This document shows positions 1 through 10,215 of a DNA stretch of 64,000 bases, piece by piece (within the stretch, counting starts at the first letter, position 1; each line of letters begins with the position of its first letter). A program made the translations under genes and the position numbers. This DNA is from Sycon ciliatum. Lineage: Eukaryota > Porifera > Calcarea > Leucosolenida > Sycettidae. The stretch lies in the NCBI RefSeq assembly GCF_964019385.1, contig NC_088650.1, positions 27,781,966 through 27,845,965 on the forward strand, in the 5' to 3' direction. The notes below the pieces were generated by a model that worked only from the letters and a program-made list of their open reading frames with translations, searched no databases and was not told the DNA's origin.

Positions 1-91
1 TGAAGAGACCACCTTACAGTAGTGAGGGCATGTGTAAACATGTGTGTATTGTCACAGTGACGATGATGTGCTTTGGTTGGTATCGCTACAG

Positions 92-3000
92 GTCTACTTG
101 GCCAAGGCCGTGAAAGACTGGTATTCAGTTCCAGCCCAGCAGCTGGTGGAGCGTGCGTTTGTCAGCCCTCACCAATGTGCTGTGCTAGCCTTGCCTTACC
201 ACACGCTCATACTCACTGGCCAGCATTTCAGCTTTCTGAGCAAGCACCTATTACGCTCAGTGCAGACTAGACAAGTAAGTACCCTTTTCAGAATTTTTAT
301 GATGGAATTATTGTACTCTAAAGCAGAGCATTTTTGCTTTGTTTGAAGTTTGCGATTTCAGGTGGCAGGCACATCAGCAACAATCGAATGTAGCAAATGT
401 GATAATTGTGGGTCTGTGGTAAATTATGCGATGCCAACATGTCCCAACCATGTGCACTACAGCAGTATAATCGGATGTTTTTACTCCAGAACAGTACCCT
501 CCCGAATGCAGCAGAAATTTCCTTGGCACAAGTGGTGCCGGATTTTAACAACGAGGGACTACTAGATCGCTCATTTCTTATGCACATCTACTGTATGTGC
601 TATGCTTGCTGTGTGTGTGTTGTGCATACAGGCCGCTAGTATAGTGTGGCAAGGGTTGCTGCATGGGCAGAAGTACATTGCCGTGCACTGGCGCTTCAAC
701 TCTGAATGGGGCCGCTTTTGGTAAGAAATCCGTTTTTGATCCTGTCTTACTGGTGGACACTCCTCGCCCCCACATATTGGCTTACTATAGTGTATTGGCT
801 TACTAGCAGGGCTGTGTCAAAACACAGTACCCGGCTACCCGTGCACGGCTCTACTCACTAGGCACTTGTCCTGGCTAAATCAGGATTAGAATAAGAGGCT
901 ACCGGGGGGGGAGTGCATCACTGGACTGTTAACTGGTATTTAGAAGTAAAATAGTGATTGTCGCCTTTACCTTCATTGCCAACATCGTTAGTTGTGATGC
1001 TGCTTAGCAGTTACTGGTAACATTAGGCTGTACTGTAAATATACAAAATTTCGGCGCTTCAAAATTTCGGCACTTCACGATTTTTGACATTTCGGCGGCG
1101 ATTTATTTTCGGCGTGGGGTAGAGGGCATGGTATAGTGCGACAGATGCTGTGAAAAATTTCATCGGCGTTTTAATTTAGGCGTTTTGGGTCGGTGCCGAA
1201 TACTGTATAGCAGGAAATTTTCGGACGGAATTTATTTTCGTACGATTTCGTACACAGCCTCTTTTGTACTAAAATTAATTCCGTATTAAAATTTGCTGTT
1301 ATGTACTAGTAAACTATACATGTACATGCGCATGCAAACACGTGCATTTAGCATGAAGCACTGTACGAAAATATAATCCGTACGAAAGGTCGAAAATCGG
1401 CTTTGTCCGAAAATATTTCCGTCCGAAAATTTCCTGCTATACAGTATAGCCGAAATTAAATAGCTGCCGAAAATTTGTATATTTACAGTACTTGTAGTGA
1501 CACTAGTGTTCATGAACTTCGTAAGTTGCGGAGTGACGTCTTGTATATGAGAGTGCACGAATGCCACCGTACCACTACTCCTGGAGAAAGCCTGTAGCCG
1601 AGAGGAGTGTGCGTCTCTGGTCTTCGGTTGTCCTATGCGGCAATGCATTGTGTATGTTTTGAGTATTGTGACCTCCCATTTCCTGTACTGTAAACCGCCC
1701 AATATTCGCGTCACTAAATTTTCGCGATTTCTAAGAACCAGCGAGTTTGCGATGGCAAAAGTTCGCGAAGCACTGGGGCCACTTACATACACCCACTATT
1801 GAAGTTAGAGTTCACGATGGTTAATATTCGCGTTACGCTCTTCTCGCGAAAATAGCGAACATTAATCCGTCGCGAATATTAGGCAGTTTACAGTATCTCT
1901 TTGCCTTGCTTTGCCTTCTTTGCCTTCTTTACGTTCAGGTGCAAGCAGACAAACGCGTTCCGCTATAACGAGAGCCTTGTTCCCCTCAACATGCGGCCCG
2001 AATGCAAGGTGCTGGCAGCCACCAAGAAGCAAGTTCTGGACACGCTGCTTGCGATCATGCACAAGCACGAAATCTCGTATGTGTACATGGCAATCATGAC
2101 TGACTCTACGGTAAGCTGTGTCTGGTGGCATTGTGTCCCAATTGCTGTTCAATGGTTAGATTATGAGTATAGTGTACAGGCTGCTGAAGGGACGAGTCCT
2201 TGAAGACAAAATGTCAGATACCACACCTGATCTGCGGTGTACGGATCATGGCCACTGTCTTCATTGCCGTCTTATGATGCCATCTCATGCATGTAATCTG
2301 ACAGTTCAAGTGGGCTATGGTATGGCACTTGTACATGGATCGTGAACCTTTTAAAAGTATAAAGCAGGGGCATCAGAAGGTATTTTAGTGTGGTACGGTC
2401 AGCCATCTAAAGTACAATTTACTCGTGGGGGAGGGTTGGTTGAGCCGAAAATGTTGGAAAATTAGAGCCCAAATCAGTGCATTTGATTGATTCACGGGGT
2501 ACTTGGGTCAAATAGTGGTACGGTCGATACCGTAGTGACCGTACCGTGTGCGACGCCCCTGTAAAGTATCCCGAGTATAGCAATGCTTCGGGAATGAAGT
2601 ATTTTTCTGTGTTCGCTAAGTAGTAAATACTCTCTTCCAGTCATTTAGATGGAGAGTGTCCTGGTTATAACGTGCAGATTTGTATGGCTCTTGGAGGTAC
2701 ATTTAATATAATACTGAAGTTTCTCCAGACAGAACTACAATGTAATGGTTATGGTACCCCTAACGTAATCCTGGATGGCAACGTAAAATGCATTCCGCAT
2801 ATGCTGCACGGCGTACCTGAGACATCATGTGCTTTTGCATAGCAATGGCGATACCGGTACATGTTCTGTGTTTCCGCACCTAGGGTCTGGTTCAGTTGCT
2901 GAAGAAGCACATCAAGCACTTGATCTTACCGTCACATGTGCAGGGCAACGTAGACGTCTCGGGCAATTATGCACTCTCGTTGGTCGAGCAGGAGGTCTGC

Positions 3001-3123
3001 AGTGGTGCGGACGTTTTCATCGGCAGCACCAAGTCCTCCTGGTCGCAGAATATTGTGGACGAGCGCTACTCCTCAGGCAAGCAAAACCCAGAGCAGAACC
3101 AATGGTGGCATCGCATTCTGTGA
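92..3123 (+). CDS. GDP-fucose protein O-fucosyltransferase-like protein, C-terminal four exons (5' end outside window)
   Basis: I read four exons: 92-274, 632-720, 1939-2110 and 2884-3123 (stop TGA 3121-3123). All have AG acceptors and GT donors (gtaagt, gtaaga, gtaagc) and compatible phases (0, 2, 0), giving about 227 residues. The second exon encodes YIAVHWRFNSEWGR. This matches the H-x-R motif of the O-FucT superfamily, whose arginine binds GDP-fucose. The last exon encodes EQEVCSGADVFIGSTKSSWS, the C-terminal 'x-C-x-x-A-x-x-F-I-G-x-x-x-S-x-x-S' signature of the same fold. Such enzymes sit in the ER or Golgi lumen and add fucose to Ser/Thr of secreted proteins. The N-terminal part, including any signal anchor, is off the left edge. 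The motif is nearer POFUT1 style than POFUT2, but I cannot assign an orthologue. Intron 2 carries two small MITE loci. Confidence 0.72.
1031..1490. mobile_element. MITE with TACTGTAAATATAC ends, host of a nested MITE
   Basis: The left end reads TACTGTAAATATACAAAATT and the right end is its near-perfect reverse complement finishing TATATTTACAGTA-like at 1490. Inside, blocks of AAAATTTCGGC repeat in both orientations. No transposase is present, so this is a non-autonomous element. It lies in intron 2 of the fucosyltransferase gene. A second element occupies 1201-1446. Confidence 0.7.
1201..1446. mobile_element. Nested MITE with TACTGTATAGCAGG ends
   Basis: The ends are TACTGTATAGCAGGAAATTT at 1201 and its reverse complement ending at 1446, with about 30 matching terminal bases. 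Outer-element sequence (GCCGAA on both sides) resumes directly beyond each end, so it inserted into the element at 1031-1490. It belongs to the same TACTGTA-type superfamily as its host. Confidence 0.68.
1686..1895. mobile_element. MITE with TACTGTAAACCGCCC ends
   Basis: Terminal repeats TACTGTAAACCGCCCAATAT (1686) and the matching inverted copy ending CAGTTTACAGTA (1895) enclose about 210 bp rich in TTCGCG. It lies just 43 bp before the acceptor of the third visible fucosyltransferase exon, so it occupies the branch-point neighbourhood of that intron. Confidence 0.68.
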
Positions 3124-5323
3124 CCTTGATGGAAGCAAACCCCAGAAGCACTCCGATTGCAGCGCTTTAGTCGGGTGTGCAACTGAACGACGTCGAAGCA
3201 GCCGGCCTCCCGCATTGATATGCACTTCCCAAGACGGTTGCTGATGTCTGCAGGTGATTCCTACCCGAGCTGGTCTGCGCCCTGCAGGAATCCACTGACA
3301 TTGACAGGAACACCTCCACGTCATTAACGTCAAAGTTTCCATATGTCCTGCATCGCATCTTGGGAGGATTGTCATCACCCTATTGGGCTATTGCAGCATG
3401 TATCTCCTCGGGAAAATCCTCTACCTACTAGCCACACTTTCCTTCTTCTTCTTCTTTTTTTAATCAAAGAGGTGTTTATCTCCCTGGTCAGCAGATGTCT
3501 TAGCCAACAACTATTATTTATGTTAGCAATTTTTTTATCATCTATTTTCACTGGCTTTTTTCACTGGCTCCGCTTCGGAGAAAAATAGATTTTAAAATGC
3601 AAATGTGCTCAAGGATTAACAAGATGGAAATGAACGCTTGGTGTTGTTGAAATAAGTTTGCACATATCCGCCTAGCTTGCAATGCTAAGAATTATTAAAA
3701 CGAAAACTAATGGTCTTTGTGTGAAGAAATATAGGACTGGCTCTCTTTTATAGTGCATGTGCTCTGTGTGCAGAACAAACAGTCTCTAACAAACTGAAAA
3801 GGAATGAATACTTTTTGGCACTGCAGAAAATACTCTTGTGAATATTGGCCACAACTTGATGAAATTAGTTTGGAGTGTGTGAAAATAACGGTATATCTCG
3901 AGTTCGCCCTGGAGTTCTGACCTGGCCTGAACTCAAAAAAGGGGAGAAAGAAGCCCCGGCACTGTTGAACGTGTTCTTGCAGATCTATTCTCGGAAAGGC
4001 TGCAATGAAATGATTTTGTAAGACTAAGGTTTTCGTATGGGTTGGTTCTGTTTTGGAGTGCGCTGTGTGCTGAATTCTACATTATCAGCTGGCCGTGAGA
4101 TGTACAACCACCACACAATAGAATTTGAATAAATATTTATGAAAAGAATAGCACTCGGCCGGAAACTAGTAAAGACATACCTGCTCTTACTGCTGCGGAT
4201 CAATGAGACCGCAGTGAGTTTGTTTACTACCAAGAGAACATCTGTCAGTTCCCCTAACGTTACTTGCCTGACATAGGCGCGGCCTGAATCCAGTCCGTTG
4301 GGTGCTTCTCGACGAGTGGCTGCTTGTTGCTTGCCCGTTTCTTGGCTATCGTGCAAATTGGCTCCATCTTGGCAAACAGTGCTAGCATAGGGCACGGCGT
4401 GTAGTCCTGCATAAAAAACCAGCACAGACCATCTGCCCCTTGCTATTTCTCGGTCACATGACACAGGCGCATGCATAATCGACAAGAGAGGACTCAGATG
4501 ACTGGCAAGTCACATGTATGACGAGTAGCAGGTTATGTGATTAAGTTCCCCACGTGTACACGTCAATAGATCAGTAGAATCGACTATGTGTGTGACGAAA
4601 AAATCACGGTTCACCACACTGGCCAACCCTCCCGTTTTTCCCGGGAAAATCCCGGAAAATCAACACTCCTCCCGGGGTCCCGGGGATTTCAAGCAAACTC
4701 CCGGAAATACCACAGTTTTGTCTGATACAGGATTTTCCTGAAAACTCCATGGATTCGCCCCGAATGTCCCGGTTTTTTGAACTTTTTTCAAGGTATGTAC
4801 GGTGTTCATTCGCACTTCGAACTGTGCACAGCACTTTGAAGACCTGACCATGCCTAGCCTGCAAGATCTGCACTGACAAAGTGACAGGCGGGCGCCGACT
4901 GATCAAACTGCACTACAGAGTCGAACTATGCTGTACGTAGAGCTGCAGAGTCGAAAGTTTTTTTTGGCGGGAAAAGATCTTTTTCACTTGTTTTTGTGCC
5001 ATCCAGGGATTTTGAGAGAAATCCAGGGATTCTGCATGTCTTGTCAAGGGATTGAGATTGTGGTGGTTGGTCAGTATGGGTTCACGTGAGACTCAGCTGG
5101 TTTTCCGCATCCGTAGGAACGCCACCGCCCTCCATGAATCAAGGCCTCATGGCCTGGCACGAGGGAAGCATGGATGCAGCGAATGGGATTTTCGGTCTTT
5201 GACCACTTTGTGGTGGGTCTGGTCTACTCACTTCCCACCACTTTAGGAGTTGCATATGCGCCATGATCCATAGAGGGTGTGTGACCAAAGAATAGCCCAA
5301 GCTCGTTATTATGTGATCAAACA

Positions 5324-5510
5324 TACTGTGAGTCTACACATTTTCGGCCCATTCAAATTTCGGCCTCCCAGGGCTAAAACACATTTCGGCCGCATCAAAT
5401 TATTGGCCTGTACGGCCGCTGACTGTATACACTGAACCTTGCAAAACAAAATTTCGGCCCGAAAAATAGCCGAAAATAAATATGCGTCGAATATTTGTTG
5501 ACTTACAGTA
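5324..5510. mobile_element. MITE, TACTGTg/TTACAGTA type
   Basis: The left end TACTGTGAGTCTACACATTTTCGG and the right end CGAATATTTGTTGACTTACAGTA are imperfect inverted repeats; internal blocks of TTTCGGCC recur. It looks like an older copy of the same superfamily as the element at 1031-1490. Confidence 0.55.
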
Positions 5511-6264
5511 GCCATTTTCTAATGGCACTACATACTGTTCTGATGTACATTACCGTCATTAGCCAGTAAATTCACTGTTCATTAATTTGAGGGAAAGGTG
5601 CAAACAGGAAAAAGTCCGAAGAAAATATTAACTGTATGCACCATCATTCTGAAAATACTGGTTCTCGCTCATTCCCACCGTTTCACTTGTTATGTATATA
5701 TAGCTCACACTATTTGTTAGTGCTATGCGTACAGTAAAACATCGAGACAAGTGCCACAGCTCTTTGTGGCGCTGCTATGGTCAATCCAGGGGATTAAATG
5801 ACCTATTTAACATCATTTGCCTATCCTCCTGCTACCGGGACCTACAGTCCCACAGTGGTACGCGGGGTGCTGTGTACTCGTGGTCTGAACTTGACAGTGA
5901 CCGGGCAGAGAAACACCATAGACCAGACACACCAGAGAAACGCCACAGACCAGAGAGTATGTGAGCACCACGATTGTGTCGGTCCTCCGTCATTATTCAT
6001 TGCTAGCCACTTCTGCAGGTCGCTTACCACTTCCGGAACAGCACACTTTCTAAGCGGCGGCAGAGCACGTTCTCCATCACTCGGCGAACTTGGTGCTTCC
6101 TGCCAGCTATCACTGTCTGGAACGCTCAAGTCACCACTTGCTTCCTGTGAAAGAACACATTACAGCCATTGTATCAGCTGAGGGGTTTGGAAAATAACCA
6201 GCTTTCACAACATCGCGAGCGGGCTTACTGCCAGCCTTAGCGTTCACCCACTGTGAATGCACAT

Positions 6265-6573
6265 CAGGGTTCTAGCCAAAGGGGGGTAGGGGGGCGCAGC
6301 GCTCCCCTACTCTGTTTGCGCACCACCCCCCCCCCCCCTACTCATTTTCCGATTTCTGTGTTTTTTCACGCCATTCAACGAAAATGCAGTCGATAGTCAC
6401 TACTAGAGGGTTCATAAAGGCACATTTGTGAGGGGTGAAGTCGGGGTTCACCCTGTATGTTGCATTTTGCATTGCAAGGCAATTTTGGACAATGGAAAAA
6501 ATGGGTCACGGGGTAACTTTTTCCCATGCCCGCCCCCCCCCCCCCCTACTATACTGACCTGGCTAGAACCCTG
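6265..6573. mobile_element. hAT-like MITE with CAGGGTTCTAGCC ends and poly-C tracts
   Basis: The ends CAGGGTTCTAGCC (6265) and GGCTAGAACCCTG (6573) are perfect inverted repeats of 13 bp. CAGGG...CCCTG is the usual hAT terminus. A direct repeat TGCACAT is found at 6258-6264 and 6572-6578, overlapping the right end by two bases. The interior contains C runs at 6326-6338 and 6533-6546. There is no coding capacity. Confidence 0.62.
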
Positions 6574-7274
6574 CACATACTTGAAGTATTATCAATTGCA
6601 CGTGGTTTTTGGTGACCCTGGCTTTTTGAGTCATTTTCCTCATTGGTTGGACTAATTTTCAGTGGCAAGTTAATTTCCGGTGCCTTGATGTACAAATAGG
6701 GTATTACACTCCCTTGCCTCATCTTGGCCGAGCACTCTTTCTGGTTTGCATCAAAGACATCTGCATCAGTGAAGACCTCACTGTCTGTGCGAGTATTTCT
6801 CGCAGCTACATGACATTGTATGTTCAGATAAGAAGTACGTCTTATCAGAGTTCCACTATAACAAGTCAACGAGTCATTTTGCCATGCAGACTACTGTAGA
6901 ACGGGTAATTTTTTTAGTGTTTTCTGAATCTGGACCAATTCACGATGAAATATTTTTTTGCGATCCGAGTTTCAGACTTTTAAAAGAAGGATGACTTGTA
7001 CTGTACATGCAGATTTTCGATTGGCGCGGAAAAACTTTGGCGAAAACACTCCTTTCGCTAAAGTCGCTAAAATATCACCGTCGCTAAAATTAGCCGTTTT
7101 ACGGTAATGCCCAAACGACTGGGAATCCCCATGTGCTTGACGGGTTTTTCCCCGAGTCACTGATTTGCTCGTTGTGCACTCATGTTACAAGTTGTTAGTA
7201 GTACGGTAAACATGTTTAGTGTATATGTGTGTGTGTGTATGCGCGCATTGCAGCTGCGGCATTGAGCCTAGACA

Positions 7275-10137
7275 TCATACTTCGAAGTAGATACGCACCG
7301 TGTTCTTCAGTGTACTTGACATTGATGGTGAACTCTGTGGGGACTGCGAGTCGTATTTGCTCACAGCTGGCTCGAACGGCTCGCAGTGGTGGATTGAACT
7401 AATATGTCCACCCGTTGATGTCGCTGGCGAGGCAATGCGTGTGCTGCACATCAGAGGCTCGCGCCTGAAGCTTCCTACCAGCAGTTGCTGTGTTGTGGAG
7501 TCACCGATGCTTGCATCTGGTGATGCTCTTCGTCGAGTATTTCGGGAAGAAATGCGCGTGCTGCACATCAGCGGCTCTCGACCGAAGTGTTTCATTGCTG
7601 CTGCCTCTTGTTGTACTGATGTACCTTTGTTCTGTGCGAGGGTACTATTTGGGCTTGTGTGCTGGCCCGGTGAGGATGCTGTTTGGCAAGTACTTCTAGA
7701 AGGAATACGCGTGCTGCACATCAGCGGCTCTCGACCGAAGTGTTTCATTGCTGCTGCCTCTTGTTGTACTGATGTACCTTTGTTCTGTGCGAGGGTACTA
7801 TTTGGGCTTGTGTGCTGGCTCGGTGATGATGCTGTTTGGGAAGTACTTCTGGAAGGAATACGCGTGCTGCACATCAGTGGCTCTAGACTGAAGTGTCCCA
7901 TTGCTTCTTCCTCTTGTTGGCCGGGGGCATAGTTATTCTGCATGATTATACTAATATTTGGGCTTGTGTGCTGCTGCGGTGGTGGTGATGCCCTTTGCTG
8001 AGCATTTCTGGAAGAAATGCGTGTACTGCACATCAGCGGCTCTTGACTGAAGTGTTCCGTTGCTGCCACCTCCTGTTGGTTTGGGGTATCATTGTTCTGC
8101 AAAGACGAGGAGTGGATAGACTGCGTTGGCAATACGGCCGCATCCTGCTGTTCTGAACCACCGTTGTTCTGCAAAGAAGAAGAGCGGATAGATTGCATTG
8201 GGAATAAGGTAATGCCTAAGAAAGTTTGACGCCTCTTACCTGGGCCAACATCAATACAAAAGGGCACCAACAAGACAGAGACTATGAACACGCCATGGGG
8301 GGTTTCTCCCAGATATATCATAGCGTTGATTGAGTCTTATACAGCTGTCATTTTGGGCCTCGAAAGAGTCCAGCTTGAACCAGAGCGGACTCAAAATTCA
8401 AGTCCACGGACCATGACAGTGCCAGTTTGATAAAACGAAGCAACAAAGAAACAAAGCAAGGAAAGGTCAATGCAAAATGAAGGCTCAGGCATCCAGAAAG
8501 ACTATTTTAGCGGTATTTGTCCAGATCAAAGCAGCCCATCATACCAGTGACAGGCACTGCAAGTAAAGCGCTCGATTCTGTTTCGACTGTTGCCGAGCAA
8601 TACCCCCCCCCCCCCCCCCACACACACACACCCACACAAACATCCAGATGTTAATACAGCATTCCTGAGGCAGTATGACCATGGCCTTAGCTCACCTGTG
8701 ACGATAGCAATTGTTCTGAAACAAAGCTAGCATGACAGCTGCTGCAGAGAACTGGCGCTGTGTTCTGTGCGGCAAGCAAGCTTGGTGCCTATTGGAATAG
8801 AACGTAAGGAAAGAGATTGTGGACCAATCATAGACAACACACCCACGTCTAATATCTGAGAGTTGAATACACGCGCGTGCGTGCACGCGCACACACACAC
8901 ACACACACACACATACGGGACCTGGGACCAGGGACCAGTTACATCGTAATGACACTAGTGTGGGCTTTTTTGCTTTTTTCAAATCAGGCTTGGGCTATTT
9001 GGCTAAAACCAGATTGGATTGGGCCAGCATGTCTGTGCATTTACCGTTGTACGTGTGAACTGTTTGAAGGAGAAGTCTCAGAATGTCTATGGTTTGTACG
9101 ATCCGCTAAGAGAGGCTCTACTGTATACAGTCGTCCCTCTCTAATCCGGCACTTGTTTATCCGGAACCCTTGCCAACCGGCGCACTTTCTGACGAAACCG
9201 ATTTTTTTCGTTCAATTCCTACATCTTAATCCGGCACTTGAATTCCGCCTCCGGCAGTGACTTTTTGAAACGAATTGCTCAAACTGCACGTAGTTTGATT
9301 TCATAATCCGGCAGTCGTAAATCGCGTGCCGTACAGGTGCACTCCTTGCCAGGCCAGGCTAGGCTTGTCCAGGAGACAACGGCAGTCATCCATACTTTCT
9401 TATTTTAGCAAGGAGTAGTGTCCTGCCAATTTTCAGGTGTGTGTGTGTGTGCGTGTGTGTGTGTGCAAGAGTACATGTGAACATGTTCTCTGTTTTACTT
9501 TATCACTTTATCACTGTGTATATTCCCGGAGAACAATTGAGAATATAAAGCCGTGCACCAAATACTTGGGTCGACACGGAAGAACCCTGCGTTTTGACGT
9601 ACATATGATACATGCATGCAATTGGGTAGGGCCGGGTCAGAGGGCAGGATTTCTTAATCCAGCACCCTCGTTAATCCAGCAGAAAACGCCGTAGCAAAGG
9701 GTGACGGATTAGAGAGGGACGACTGTATTAGACAAGATAATGATAGTGACAATTCGACAAAGTTCATATGGCTCTCACGTCTGCGGTTGTGGCCGGAGAG
9801 AGATGATGAGATTTACCAGGATCGTGCTGAGATGGCAGATAGGTGAGGCCAGACCGTGATATCGAATGGTCCTCTTCCCTGGCTGCTGAGGTGCTATAGA
9901 CATGCAGCTCAACTGCAGGCGACGGTACACTGATATCCAGATGTTCAACCACTGGTGGTGATGATGATGATGAATCGGTGTCGCCCTGCAGTGATATTGC
10001 CCGTGCACAGAAGAGAAGGAATGTGTTTTTCTAGGACACAAGAAAGTTAACTGGGTATGGATTTCTTGCTGCAAGTGCATCAAGACGAGAAACCACCTTC
10101 AGCCGCACAGCCACACACACGCGCGCACCTACATGTG

Positions 10138-10215
<78 letters not shown>

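Larger units (their letters stand above)
3124..7274. other. Convergent intergenic region without a recognised gene
   Basis: The stretch lies between the stops of two convergent genes. It holds MITEs at 5324-5510 and 6265-6573. At 4615-5072 there is a weaker candidate bounded by ACTGGCCAACC and its near inverse GGTTGGTCAGT. Around 7010-7110 there is a partial TTCGC/GCTAAA-rich fragment resembling the TACTGTA elements. Open frames here are short and show no family motif. Confidence 0.5.

Noticed and set aside
463..592. Open plus-strand stretch (QQYNRMFLLQNSTLPNAAEI) between fucosyltransferase exons, with acceptor- and donor-like sites.
   Set aside because: Its donor is phase 1, but the next exon (632) is open only in phase 0. 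Exon 92-274 joins 632 directly in phase and gives the expected motif spacing.
4615..5072. Element bounded by ACTGGCCAACC and GGTTGGTCAGT.
   Set aside because: Only 11 bp match, with a mismatch, and I found no flanking duplication, so it is mentioned but not called.
7300..7932. Long plus-strand frame of 210 codons.
   Set aside because: It is the antisense shadow of the tandem-repeat exon, which has splice sites and a consistent phase on the minus strand.
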